Below, one piece after another: positions 23,470 through 34,766 of a stretch of DNA of 64,000 nt. Each line of letters starts with the position of its first letter. Position 1 is the stretch's first letter. This stretch comes from Neoarius graeffei (lineage: Eukaryota > Chordata > Actinopteri > Siluriformes > Ariidae): contig NC_083586.1 in NCBI RefSeq assembly GCF_027579695.1, positions 9,362,001-9,426,000 of the forward strand, in the 5' to 3' direction. The notes under the pieces were generated by a model, which was given only the letters and a program-made list of their open reading frames with translations, was not told where the DNA came from and did not search any database. A program made the translations under genes and the position numbers.

Positions 23470-23750
23470 CAAGGCATATCAGGCAGCGCCGCCGCCAATC
23501 TCCATTTTAGTAGCCCTTGGCCTCTCGTCTATTACATAGCTGGGGTTACAGTTAGAGGCTGGTCCTCTGGTAACCACCAGAGTTTGACTCCCTACACACA
23601 TTTGTGTTGCAGCTTGCCTTGCCAGATAGCAGTAGGTACCATTTTTATGATGGTCTTTGATATGACACACAACAGCAAGTAGAACTCACGATCTCCCTGT
23701 CAAGAGGTGGACACCCTAAGCACAAGGCCAAATCGTGGTAAAGAATAACC
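23470..23750 (-). mobile_element. Old tRNA-derived SINE, second type
   Basis: On the minus strand a head with GTGCTTAGGGTGTCCACCTC and a decayed B box (GATCGTGAGTTCTAC) precedes AAAGACCATCATAAAAATGG. I recall this combination from a widely distributed tRNA-derived SINE, different from the DANA-type copies. Boundaries approximate. Confidence 0.45.
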
Positions 23751-24109
23751 AATCAAAGGAAAAAAAAAGAAAAAAAAACAAGTAAAACATAAAAGGCATT
23801 GCCTCTGTGTCTACAGTATCACTAAAGAAGGTGGGGCCTTTAGTAGTTTCACAAGGAAGACACAGCAGTCCTGTCAGTCTTCATTGAACATCAGCAATGC
23901 ACACTAGTGTTCTTCATCCCATTATTCCTTTAATATGACTCCGTTCCTCCCTCTATCCCTCATTCGCTCCTTTCCTCTCTCCATTGCTTCACCTCCACCA
24001 CTCTGCCTCGCCACTCTGAAGCTATTTTTAGCTTCCTAGCTGCAAACCTGGAATAAGCAGATCCTTCCTCTGCAGAATCAAATAAACTGATGCAGCATCT
24101 CCTGCTGCA
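23751..24109. other. Unassigned sequence
   Basis: No feature recognised. Confidence 0.5.
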
Positions 24110-24800
24110 AAAGTTTAGCCAAGGGGACAGTTGAGGGACAAAAGCAAAAGGGACAAATTGAGGGACAAAAACAAGAGGAACATTCAAGGAATAAAAGTGA
24201 GAACAATATTCACGGGGAAATTGTGGAACAAAAAGAAACAAGGGACAAGAACAAGAAGGTTAATTGAGGGAAAAACATGTGGGACACTCAAGAATAAAAA
24301 TTGACTTGGACAATTAAGGGACACAGACAAGAGAACTATAAAGGAATAAAAACAATTAGGACAATTGAAGGACAAAACATAGGCAAAATCAGAAGAAAAA
24401 TCAAAGGGCATAAATAAAACAAGTGTGGGGGGAGAAATAAGAAGGACATTGAGGGACAAGAACAAGACTGAACACACAAAAATGTCAAAAAACAGGAGGG
24501 AAAAAACAAGGACAACTGAGGGAAAAAAGGGACAATTGATGAAAAAAAGCAGTAGATACAACTGAGGAAAAACAACTGGGGGAGGACAACTGAGAATGAA
24601 AACCAAGAGGGACAAAAAGAGGGAAAATAGAAGGGCAATAGAAGGACAAAAACAAGAGGGACAATTGACAATCAAAAACAAGAGGGACATAATGAGGGAC
24701 AAAAACAAGAAGGACAACGCCAAGATTGACAAAAATGAGAAGTACAACTGAGGGGCAGAACAAGAGGGACAAATGAGGACAAAGGACAAAACCTAACATA
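24110..24800. repeat. Degenerate GAGGGACAAAAACAAGA repeat, block 1
   Basis: A loose tandem array built from AGGGACAAAAACAAGAGGGA with variable spacing (ACAATTGA). Minus-strand frames (up to 201 codons, rich in Phe, Leu, Pro, Ser and Cys) are by-products of the repeat, not membrane proteins. Confidence 0.75.
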
Positions 24801-25267
24801 TACAACACCTTTCAGTACAACGTGTAATAAAAGCAACCTAAACAAGATGTAAAGACCAGTATCTTGTCTCTCTCTGTCCTGCCTCTATCATCTCCGTATC
24901 TCTCTCTCTCTCTCTCTGCTCTGCTCATGCTGACAGGAAGTTTCTTCACCATGAGCGTGTCAGGAAGATAAATTCGGACATGATTAGGATTTCTGACTGT
25001 CAGGACGTACCTCTCTCAGGAAGCGTCTCTCTGACATAAAAACAAGCACATTCATGTCTTCATCATCCTGAAGACCTTCATGAAAGCCTCTTCAACAGAT
25101 TTATTGTGCATGCAGTGTGTCCCAAAAAATCCTGTCCACAAAAAAATACCAGTAGTAAAATTGTATCTGGAAAAAGTGTAGTAGCATAAAGTCAAAAATA
25201 CTAAATAAGTGTCGACAGGGAAAAAAAATAAAGCCCCTCCCCCAAATAAATAAATAAATAAATAAAT
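24801..25267. other. Non-repetitive spacer with (AAAT)n
   Basis: Separates the two repeat blocks. TCTC repeats near 24900 and AAAT repeats at 25243-25273. Confidence 0.6.
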
Positions 25268-25520
25268 AAATAGTAAAAGAAGAGGGACAATGGAGGGACA
25301 GGAGCAAACGGAATAAAAATAGCAGGGATAATAATCAAGGGAACAATATCAAGAGAAACAAATGAAACAAAAACAAGAGGGATAAAATGGCAGATGAAAA
25401 CAAGAGGAACAACCAAGAAAAAACAAAACAAGACAGACAAAACAAAAGGGACACAAAGACAACTGGGGACAAAAACAAGAAAATACAAATAAACAAGCAA
25501 ACAAAAAACCTAAATAATGG
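25268..25520. repeat. Degenerate GAGGGACAAAAACAAGA repeat, block 2
   Basis: The same unit as 24110-24800 resumes (for example GAAACAAAAACAAGAGGGAT), then fades out near 25520. Confidence 0.7.
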
Positions 25521-25717
25521 TGTGTGAAAAAATGTATGACAGTCTCTAAATATTTGTGTCCATGAGACTTACTTGTGAAAATAGTGCTACAAAACAAAAA
25601 AATATATTAATAGCAAATGTCCAAAGCGAAAGAAGGTGGAACAAAAGTAGAAAACATTGAAAAAAGTAACAAAAAATGGGAAAACAATTTAATTAATGTT
25701 CAACTTAAGTCACACAT

Positions 25718-25863
25718 ACAGGGGGCTGCAAAAGTAGGTATACAGTAACGAAAACCAAAATGTTCGCAAAAAAAATGTAAGTATTAAATGAAACCTAGCA
25801 CCACTATTATAATACTGGTAATACTGGAATAATCCTTACTGTATACCTACTTTTGCAGCCCCC

Positions 25864-25866
<3 letters not shown>
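25718..25866. mobile_element. 149-bp MITE with long inverted termini
   Basis: ACAGGGGGCTGCAAAAGTAG at the left and its exact complement at the right; the 31-bp inverted repeat is perfect as read. The left end is preceded by TA. Too short to code. Confidence 0.85.

Positions 25867-25867
<1 letters not shown>

Positions 25868-25900
<33 letters not shown>
25868..25900. repeat. (TA)n microsatellite
   Basis: Alternating TA run directly after the MITE. Confidence 0.95.
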
Positions 25901-25901
<1 letters not shown>

Positions 25902-25903
<2 letters not shown>

Positions 25904-26009
25904 CAGTTATTCCATGAAATCGAATCATACATGAGCTGATAGCTGACGAGGCACATAGCACCGAGTTGGCTATAAGCCAGGTATGACGAGATTGAATGGA
26001 ATAACTGTT
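25902..26009. repeat. 108-bp palindromic repeat unit, near-empty-site paralogue
   Basis: It begins AACAGTTATTCCATG and ends TTGAATGGAATAACTGTT. It contains GAGCTGATAGCTGACGAGGC and GAGTTGGCTATAAGCC. The same unit occurs at 62657-64000, there split by a TIR element exactly at GGCTAT, so this copy shows the unoccupied state. Confidence 0.75.
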
Positions 26010-26368
26010 TTATTCTATACACATTCACTGGATTTTGAGAAACAGAGCATTTTTATTTTTATTTTTAGCAAATTCGATAAATAAAAACTTTATACAAAAC
26101 ATCTGACAAAATTATTTCCACTTAGAATGTAAACAAACCAGCAAAATGCCATGTGGGAATTAAGGCTGGACTGGTGGACATTTAATGGTAATTTTCGCAT
26201 TTGTCCATCTGTATTTCAAAAGCATCAGACCGGATGGCCGATAAAAAATAATTTGAATGTGCCCATCTATATTTCAGAAGCATCAAAGCGGATGACTCAT
26301 GAAAAATTGTAAAGGTATGGGTCTAATCTACTTTGAATTTTCTTCCAAATGTTACACTGGGTGAATAC

Positions 26369-27735
26369 TAGGGTTGCCACCTGTGTCTGACAAAAATCCT
26401 GGACATTTCGACCATCCAATCGACCTTTTTGCTTGTAAGCAACGGCGCCCTTCGCACATCTAACCCAAGACAAAAATCGCCCTTCTATGCTGAAATTGTA
26501 TTGCTCTAATTAGTAAAAATGACGCTTTTGCTAGTTATTTGTTTAGTTAATTGCTTTACATAATATAGCAGGTCTTTATTATTTTGGTTTATTTCCAACA
26601 GTTTTTGGTTATGGGCACCTGGGGGCAGTAGTGGGCACAGGTAAAAGGGGAATGCATACTGTAATTAAGTTCTGTTTGTTTGCTTATGTGGAATAAAAAT
26701 AAATAATTAATTTTTCATTGTATCTAAGAATACCTGAATGTAACAGTGTAAGGTGTAGTGTCCAACAGCTTACCTGATTGCTTAGAGTGTGGTGTGTGCT
26801 TTGCTTGTGCTTGCCTGTGCCTCTGCTGCTCTTGGCTAAACAAATACATATAGGAGGACATGTAACTGATATAACTGGGCACATACAGGAGTATGTACTA
26901 CACTACACTATTTCATTTAATTCACCAAAACCTTACCTAATCTTCCGTTTATATTTGGTGTTTTTCTTTGCTGCTGCTATGAGTCCTGGCTGATTTTCAA
27001 TGAAATGTCTTGAACTCAGTACAGGACAACTGAAAGTTTAGCCTGACTTGAAGCTCAGCCTTCACCATTGCAACAGAGAGTCTGTTTCTTTTATCCGTCC
27101 AAGCATCCTCCATTGCCCCTTTTCCACCAAAGCAGTTCCAGGGCTGGTTCGGGGCCAGTGCTTAGTTTGGAACCGGGTTTTCTGTTTCCACTGACAAAGA
27201 ACTGGCTCTGGGGCCAGAAAAACCGGTTCCAGGCTAGCACCAACTCTCTGCTGGGCCAGAGGAAAGAACCGCTTACGTCAGCCGGGGGGCGGAGTTGTTA
27301 AGACCAACAACAATAAAAAGACCGCGAAAGATCGCCATTTTTAGGCGATGAGAAGCAGCAGCTGTACAAAGGCGAAGTCATCCATTATTATTATTATTGT
27401 TGTTGCTGCTGCTGCTTCTTCCGTGTTGTTTTTGCTTTGATATTCGCGCCAAGGTTTATGCAAATGCAGCGCCGTAACTGACGTATACAGCGACGTAAGT
27501 GACGTATACAGCGACGTAATGACGTATTCAGCGACGTAATGACGTGGCTCCGCTTAGCACGGCGAGCTTGGAAAAGCAAACTGGTTCTCAGCTGGCTCGC
27601 AAGTTGAAATACACATTTTGCCCATTATGTACAAAAAACCGGGACATTCAGTGTCCCGGTTTTTTTTTTTTTTTTCCGGGACAGACCATGAAAATCCGGG
27701 ACAATCAGGAAAAACCGGGACAGGTGGCAACACTA
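26369..27735. mobile_element. Non-autonomous hAT-like element, TAGGGTTGCCACCTGT ends
   Basis: 16-bp inverted termini TAGGGTTGCCACCTGT / ACAGGTGGCAACACTA (one mismatch) and a perfect 8-bp duplication GTGAATAC (26361-26368 and 27736-27743). Inner termini carry CCGGGACA/TGTCCCGG motifs. No transposase exon was recognised; part of the middle is another repeat (27112-27600). Confidence 0.87.
27112..27600. mobile_element. Nested repeat with TTTTCCACC/GGTTCCAG motifs
   Basis: It opens GCCCCTTTTCCACCAAAGC and contains several GAACCGG/CCGGTTC motifs, like a short DNA element often seen in fish. Its right boundary is uncertain. It includes a TTATTATTG-TTGCTGCTG microsatellite at about 27385-27420 and ACGTATACAGCGACGTAA tandem copies at 27480-27545. 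Confidence 0.4.
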
Positions 27736-27946
27736 GTGAATACATTATGTCGTAACATGGCCTGTGACTGGCTGATTGCGGACACTCTCGATGAATGACA
27801 AGTTGCCTCTCATCAGCAAATAGGAGTGCATTCTGCCAGGACACCACACAATGCTGTTATCAGCTGGGTAGGTATACTACTAACGTTAAAAGAAAATAGA
27901 CTACTACATGTTTTGGACCCTGACAAAGCGTTTTTTACATCGTATT

Positions 27947-28290
27947 TTAACCCTCTGGGCTCCAGAACTTTGCTGGGGAAGCTCGGCATGTTTAGAATGA
28001 GGAAGTCATGTATTTAGATAAATATCTTTGCGAGTTTTTATCATACAAGCATGCTAAACTTATTGATAAATTGCCTAAATTAGATCAAACATAAAACTTG
28101 TCACCTTACTCAGTCACACTGGAGTTGGAGTGCTGAACTCCCACTTACACATTCATAAAAGACGATTCACATGGCATGATAATCACTTTCACTCTTTTGG
28201 TTTCAATTGGTTTCTCTTACGTGGTGTTTTCTTCTATTTTCTAAGTTCTAGTCCAGTAGATTTTAGTCTGAATGCCAAATAATATTACCA
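27947..28290 (+). mobile_element. piggyBac-like element end, inverted relative to 2783
   Basis: TTAA (27947-27950) followed by CCCTCTGGGCTCC. The next 340 bp match the complement of 2440-2779, including GGAAGCTCGG and GATAAATATCTTT. No second terminus was identified, so it may be truncated. Confidence 0.6.
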
Positions 28291-29346
28291 TGTCGAGTTT
28301 TGAGTCATTTTAAAAGTCATTTTGTGACTAATTTACTTGGAATCTTGTACTCAAAATTTTAACTCTATTATGTAAGAATAGTTGTATTGTTAATTACTAA
28401 ATTTCTTATAGACTCACTAGAAACATAGTATAAAAAAATAGTCATTGTTGACAATGTTTCATGAGTGTTATTATTGTACCTATATATGAGTCCCAGTAAG
28501 TTGTAACCAATTGGAACTTCCTTGCCCCCATACATTTTTCTAGACATGGAACTGACCTGTGTGTGCTACTGTTTTCTTGGGTATAACTTTAAGCATGTTT
28601 TCCTTGAATCTTCTGACATTTTCTTGGAAATTATATTCAATTTGTAGTGTAATTAGCAACTAATTTCTAGGGTAATTTGGTTAATCTTTGAAAATCACAA
28701 AAATGTGCCTGAAAATAGCTGAGAAGCCATCTCCAGGCATCTAAAGTCCTTCAGCTTCCAGGGCCCTAAGGCAGGCCCCAGACCCCCAGCCGCATTGTTC
28801 CAGGCCTTTCGCCTGTCATTCGGACAGGCTGAAATTTGGATGGACAGACAACATTTCAGACTTGTCTGTCCTGTGACAGTCTGCTGATAATTCCTTATTT
28901 CCCACAAGGAAATGACAGTAGCAATTTGTGAAAAATGCTAGAATAATAATTATTGAAAAATAAAAAAAGATACATTTTTACCATCAAATACTTTTATTCC
29001 ATATTTTGTTGCTTTTTGTGTGTGTTTTGGTGGTTGGCAAACCAACTTAAAGGTGCATTACCACCACTAACTAGGCTGGCATGTAGAACAGGAGATATTG
29101 GGGAAACAAAAAGAAAAAAAAACTATATTCTTTTAGCTATTTCTGTTTCTTTTAAATACTTGATAATTTTGGGGGTTTTGTTTTCAAGTAGAGTTTTTAT
29201 TTTGTCCTCGGTTGGTTCAGCAACCTGCCCTGCCAATTTTTTTTCTCTACTCATGGTATATGAGCTGATATCCTAGTAATCAGAGCGCGCGATTGCTCAT
29301 ATCCAGTGAATGTGTATATATATATATATATATGTGTATATATATT
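28291..29346. other. Unassigned sequence ending in a TA microsatellite
   Basis: No gene recognised. A TA/TG run lies at 29312-29346. Confidence 0.5.
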
Positions 29347-30289
29347 AGTGCTGTCAAAAATGTCGCATTATTAACGCGTTAACTTGACTCAATTTTAACG
29401 GCGATAATTTTTTTTATCACGAGATTAACGCTCTGTGACATGATGTAGGTTTTTCATAAGATTTTGAAACTGCCAGGAACTTGGAACAGAGACTTTGCTT
29501 AGAAAAACGATAGCAGCTAGACTGTAATGCCACGCCCCGCACAGCCAGAGTCCTCTGCCCTCCCCCCCAAGAATCAGCACGGGCAGGGCGCGCTAGTAGA
29601 GATGGGATTTATGGATCTTTGATGGGATCTGCATCTTTGTGATCCATTCTTTGAAAAGAGCTGTTCAAAAGACTGGCTCATTTGGCTCTTTTTAAATATT
29701 TATTCAGTTTTAAGAAGACAGCGTCTAAAGAAGCCAGATCCCTCTGAACTGTAAACTCAATGCTATCCCAGAAATCCTTCCTGTAATATGCAAATTTGGC
29801 CACCTCTGATTGGACAGCGTGACGCATCAACAGGCAGAAAGTGTAAAAGTATAAAATGTGTTAAGTGAGCTGAAACAGTAAAGATCAGATTCAATGCAAT
29901 ATTTATCAACAAACAACTTAAAGTTAATATAATAGTGTACTTTATATTATAATCAAGCATGTCAAGCCTACTGTCACTGTGTAACCTGTCTCTCTGATTA
30001 GAGTTGTAGACTAACTCAAGCAGTAGATCACTTCACTCATGGTTCTTTTGCTAGCCCCGGTGCTCGGCTTAGGTTTCACTTTGCAGTGGCTGTGTCAAGA
30101 CATGTTATGCTTTGCAATAAAAAAAAACATTGGTACAAAGCAAGCCCATTCACATTTTTATGCTGATAAGAGAATTACAATGGTTTTTCGTGTGACAAAA
30201 ATGTGCGATTAAATTGCGATTAATCGCGAGTTAACTATAACAGTCGTGACATTAATCGCGATTAAATATTTTAATCGCTTGACAGCACT
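29347..30289. mobile_element. MITE-like element with AGTGCTGTCAA ends
   Basis: 11-bp inverted termini AGTGCTGTCAA / TTGACAGCACT, with sub-terminal TTAACGCG and AATCGCGATTAA motifs typical of a common fish non-autonomous element. It sits in a TA microsatellite, so the target duplication cannot be read. The interior is non-coding. Confidence 0.7.
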
Positions 30290-30309
30290 TATATATATAT
30301 TCTAATAGA

Positions 30310-30433
30310 GACCTGGCGGCTTGTCCAGGGTGTACCCTACCTTTCGCCCGTAGTCAGCTGGGATAGGCTCCAGCTTGCCTGCGACCCTGTAGAACAGGAT
30401 AAAGCGGCTAGAGATAATGAGATGAGAGATGAG
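30310..30433 (+). mobile_element. DANA/Mermaid-type SINE, 5'-truncated copy
   Basis: Only the last 124 bp are present (GACCTGGCGGCTTGTCCAGG to the ATGAG tail). It is flanked by the perfect 13-bp repeat ATATTCTAATAGA (30297-30309 and 30434-30446), so it arrived already truncated, as expected of LINE-driven target-primed reverse transcription. Confidence 0.9.
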
Positions 30434-31893
30434 ATATTCTAATAGAAAATATATCAGCATCTGATATTTCTCATGGATTAAAAGACATGCTGACAAAGTG
30501 TCCAAAAGGACAATTACATAATGACTCATAACAGGGTCCAAAAATAACATCTAGAGGAAAGTACTGCCCTAAATAATGTTCAAAAGAAATTGTCCTCAAT
30601 ATTTGCATCCAAAAAAAGATGTGTGTCCCAAATAAAATGCCTGAAATAAACAATCAGCGTGTCAGGGTCTGTGGAGTCTGTGGCATTTCTGGAGGATGGA
30701 ATGAAACTCTGGTGGGCTCTGAAACACTGAATCACATGATGAGTGAGAAGTTTATTCAACTGAAGCACTCCAGCAGAAATGGGAAATAAATTATAAACAC
30801 TTCAGAGCTGCTCAAACATGAGCTATACTTTATCCACATGACTAACACCCCAAAGATGAATATGTACATACACAAAATCCCAAATCAGAAAAAGTTGGGA
30901 TGGTACAGAAGATGCAAATAAAAAAATATCAATAATTTCTAAATTTACTTTGACTTGCATTTCATTGCAGACAGAATGAACCCAATATATTTAATGTTTT
31001 GTTGGTCAACGTCATTTAATTTTTTAACATACATCCATTCCTGTGTTTCAGACCTGTAACATATTCCAAAAAGTTGGAATGGGGGAAATTTAGGGCGAGT
31101 AATGAGGTTAAACAATTAAATAAAGATGTGATTTGAAACAGGTGATGTCAACAGGTAATTGTAATCATGATTTGGTACAAAATCAGTATCTAGGAAAGGC
31201 CTAGTCTTTGAGGAGCAAAGATGGGCCAAGGATCTCCAATTTGTCAACAAGTGCCTGAGAAAATGATTGAAATGTCTAGAAACAATGTTCCTCAAAGAAA
31301 GATAGGAAGGGATTTGGATATTTCACCCACTATGGTGCATAATATCTTTCAATGATTCAAGGAATCAGGAGGAATATTGGTGCATAACAGTGGCGGCTGG
31401 TAGTCTTTCAAACAGGGGAGGCTGGTCAGTTACGATATTTCCAGATTTTAAAAGAAAAAAGAAAAAACACATCAATTTTGCCCATACTTTTGCCTCTGAT
31501 CTGGCTGATTGTTGGCAGGGTCACAAACTGTGAAATAACAGGTTCTTTTGGCCCATTAGCCTACTGTCCAATATACATGATGGTGGTGTTGGGGGGGGTA
31601 TATTTTAACATTTTATATTTTAAAATTGTGGCATGTTGTTTAAAAATTGATCATTATTGAAAGCAGCTCTTTGTCAGGAACCTCAGCAGTAACAGCAGAG
31701 TGTTCTGGAATAGGCACAAGCACTGACCTTGGGGAGCCAAACATAGAGCTGGGTGCCACACATTTCATTCAATGACATGTTCCCTATATTTTACTTATTT
31801 TGACTGAGAAATGTTTTATTGACAATTTTGATAACCCTTCACTTTTAATCCAGGTCTGTAGTGTGAAATGTTCTCGGCTGTGTTTTTGTTTAA

Positions 31894-32125
31894 CCCTTTG
31901 GTGACTGACCCCTTGAAAATGGTTCCTCCAGGAACGATGATGTTTCAGTTGTCAAGACAACGGAAAAACTAAAATACAAAAACAGAAAGATACGTCACAA
32001 TGCTCTTGTGCACAAAACAAAATGCTCTTGTATTTTAGTTTTTCCGTTGTCTTGACAACTGAAATGTTTAAAAACGTTTAATGGTTCCTGGAGGAACCAT
32101 TTTCAAGGGGTCAGTCACCAAAGGG
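31894..32125. mobile_element. piggyBac-type MITE, 232-bp hairpin
   Basis: TTAA on both sides (31890-31893 and 32126-32129) and termini CCCTTTGGTGACTGACCCC / complement. The inverted repeats extend inward through GGTTCCTCCAGGAAC and the GTTGTCTTGACAAC-type region, so most of the element folds on itself. Non-coding. Confidence 0.88.
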
Positions 32126-32420
32126 TTAAAAATGTTTTCCAAATTGTAGCTGTGTTTAATTCATATCCAGAAAAATATATATTCCAATATAATATACTCA
32201 GCATAAACATTTGTGGCAGCGGGGGCGTGGTCAAGCGCCGGTCTGTGACAGGAGGGCAGAGTCAGGGAAGGTAAGTGGCAGAATCACTACACCTGACGTC
32301 AATTAACCTGTGTTTGTGTGTGTATTCCCAGTGACCGCGCCAGATACAAGAACTGCCACAACATTTTAAATAGATTCTATATTTTTGGTCCATCCATGAC
32401 ATATTACTAAAGTAGCCTAT

Positions 32421-32624
32421 TTACTGTTGTTGATGTGGGTCACTTGCAGTTAGCCAATTCACTTTCTCGTACCAGGAGAGCTGAAAGGAACGAGTATTAT
32501 TCCCTACCTTTTTCACCAAGTCAATTTGAGGCATTGGTCTACCCTGCTCTTTAATTTTAATTTTTTCCTCGAAAGGAAGACTAGCAAATGGCTTCGCCAA
32601 AATTAAATCAACAATGCTTGGCAT
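32421..32624 (-). pseudogene. N-terminal exon of a ZMYM1/TTF-type hAT transposase
   Basis: From Met at 32624 the frame contains FEEKIKIKEQGRPMPQIDLV followed by SFQLSWYEKVNWLTASD. This resembles the segment before the TTF zinc finger in fish ZMYM1-like hAT proteins (GRP then WYE..WL). A plausible splice donor (ACA then GTAAAT) overlaps the stop region near 32425. Downstream exons (TTF finger, RNase-H-like core, dimerisation domain) were not found toward 31388, so the element cannot supply transposase. It gives the orientation of its host element. Identification is by recalled similarity. Confidence 0.55.
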
Positions 32625-32825
32625 CCATGCGCAGCTTTCTTGCTAGCTGACTAGCCCCCTCAAGTTCAAGTTCAGTCACTCAAATAAACAAAATTTCTGG
32701 AACTAAGATAGCAAACTTGACAACACTATATTTACACTTTATTTACATTGAAAATATATACAAACTAAAAAAGCTGGTAGAAACCGTATGTAATGAATGA
32801 AATCGAAATGTAAGCCGATCTCTTA

Positions 32826-34429
32826 CAACCCCGATTCCAAAAAAGTTGGGACAAAGTACAAATTGTAAATAAAAACGGAATGCAATAATTTACAAATCTC
32901 AAAAACTGATATTGTATTCACAATAGAACATAGACAACACATCAAATGTCAAAAGTGAGACATTTTGAAATTTCATGCCAAATATTGGCTCATTTGAAAT
33001 TTCATGACAGCAACACATCTCAAAAAAAGTTGGGACAGGGGCAATAAGAGGCTGGAAAAGTTAAAGGTACAAAAAAAGGAACAGCTGGAGGACCAAATTG
33101 CAACTCATTAGGTCAATTGGCAATAGGTCATTAACATGACTGGGTATAAAAAGAGCATCTTGGAGTGGCAGCGGCTCTCAGAAGTAAAGATGGGAAGAGG
33201 ATCACCAATCCCCCTAATTCTGCGCCGACAAATAGTGGAGCAATATCAGAAATGAGTTCGACAGTGTAAAATTGCAAAGAGTTTGAACATATCATCATCT
33301 ACAGTGCATAATATCATCAAAAGATTCAGAGAATCTGGAAGAATCTCTGTGCATAAGGGTCAAGGCCGGAAAACCATACTGGGTGCCGTGATCTTCAGGC
33401 CCTTAGACGGCACTGCATCACATACAGGCATGCTTCTGTATTGGAAATCACAAAATGGGCTCAGGAATATTTCCAAAGAACATTATCTGTGAACACAATT
33501 CACCATGCCATCTGCCGTTGCCAGCTAAAACTCTATAGTTCAAAGAAGAAGCCACATCTAAACATGATCCAGAAGCACAGACGTCTTCTCTGGGCCAAGG
33601 CTCATTTAAAATGGATTGTGGCAAAGTGGAAAACTGTTCTGTGGTCAGACGAATCAAAATTTGAAGTTCTTTATGGAAATCAGGGACGCCGTGTCATTCG
33701 GACTGAAGAGGAGGACGACCCAAGTTGTTATCAGTGCTCAGTTCAGAAGCCTGCATCTCTGATGGTATGGGGTTGCATTAGTGCATGTGGCATGGGCAGC
33801 TTACACATCTGGAAAGACACCATCAATGCTGAAAGGTATATCCAGGTTCTAGAGCAACATATGCTCCCATCCAGATGGCGTCTCTTTCAGGGAAGACTTT
33901 GCATTTTCCAACATGACAATGCCAAACCACATACTGCATCAATTACAGCATCATGGCTGCATAGAAGAAGGGTCCAGGTACTGAACTGGCCAGCCTGCAG
34001 TCCAGATCTTTCACCCATAGAAAACATTTGGCGCATCATAAAACGGAAGATACAACAAAAAAGACCTAAGACAGTTGAGCAACTAGAATCCTACATTAGA
34101 CAAGAATGGGTTAACATTCCTATCCCTAAACTTGAGCAACTTATCTCCTCAGTCCCCAGACGTTTACAGACTGTTGTAAAGAGAAATGGGGATGTCTCAC
34201 AGTGGTAAACATGGCCTTGTCCCAACTTTTTTGAGATGTGTTGTTGTCATGAAATTTAAAAATCACCTAATTTTTCTCTTTAAATGATACATTTTCTCAG
34301 TTTAAACATTTGATATGTCATCTATGTTCTATTCTGAATAAAATATGGAATTTTGAAACTTCCACATCATTGCATTCCGTTTTTATTTACAATTTGTACT
34401 TTGTCCCAACTTTTTTGGAATCGGGGTTG
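32826..34429 (+). mobile_element. Tc1-like transposon (copy B)
   Basis: Same family as 4888-6489, opposite orientation. Inverted termini CAACCCCGATTCC... and TA at 32824-32825 and 34430-34431. 1604 bp, inserted in the CAGTGGCGG hAT element. Confidence 0.93.
33190..34208 (+). pseudogene. Tc1-like DD34E transposase with a stop and a frameshift
   Basis: The frame opens MGRGSPIPLILRRQIVEQYQ. A TGA replaces GGA at about 33254, and a 1-bp deletion near 33387 shifts the frame. From 33441 a 255-codon frame continues to the natural end. The catalytic residues are intact: Asp in WSDESKF, Asp in QHDNAKPH and Glu in SPIENIW, 34 residues apart. The lesions differ from those of copy A, so the two copies decayed independently. 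Confidence 0.9.
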
Positions 34430-34766
34430 TACAATACACCACAGCACTTGTGAATCCGCATGGGACTGAACTGAAATTCACCGCTGCCTGTCTATATTTG
34501 AAACGAGCTGTCAATCAAAGAAAATATCTGGCCGCTTTCACTAATCACCAGTCTCCTCAAGGAAAGCTTTGCCATGTCCCTCCCACTGTGAGGCTGGGAG
34601 TCTGTGGGGCAGGCGTTTTCGCAGTATTTTTCCAATAACCGTCTTGCATTTTGATATTGAAAAGCGCATAGCTCCCAAATGCCATTGAAGTCCACTGAGG
34701 CTGGGAGTCCGTGGGGCGGGCGTTTTCGCAGTATTTGTCCAATAATCGTCTTGCATTTTGATATTG

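Larger units (their letters stand above)
26015..29320. mobile_element. Possible composite TIR element
   Basis: Left CTATACACATTCACTGGAT and right ATCCAGTGAATGTGTATA are inverted, and ATGAGCTGAT motifs lie near both ends. If these are true termini the element is about 3.3 kb and carries the hAT at 26369-27735 and the piggyBac-like piece at 27947. No transposase recognised. The link between the two ends is an inference. Confidence 0.4.

Noticed and set aside
24184-24808. Minus-strand frames of up to 201 codons, rich in Phe, Leu and Cys, that look like membrane proteins
   Set aside because: They run antisense to a degenerate purine-rich tandem repeat, are open in more than one frame and contain no domain.
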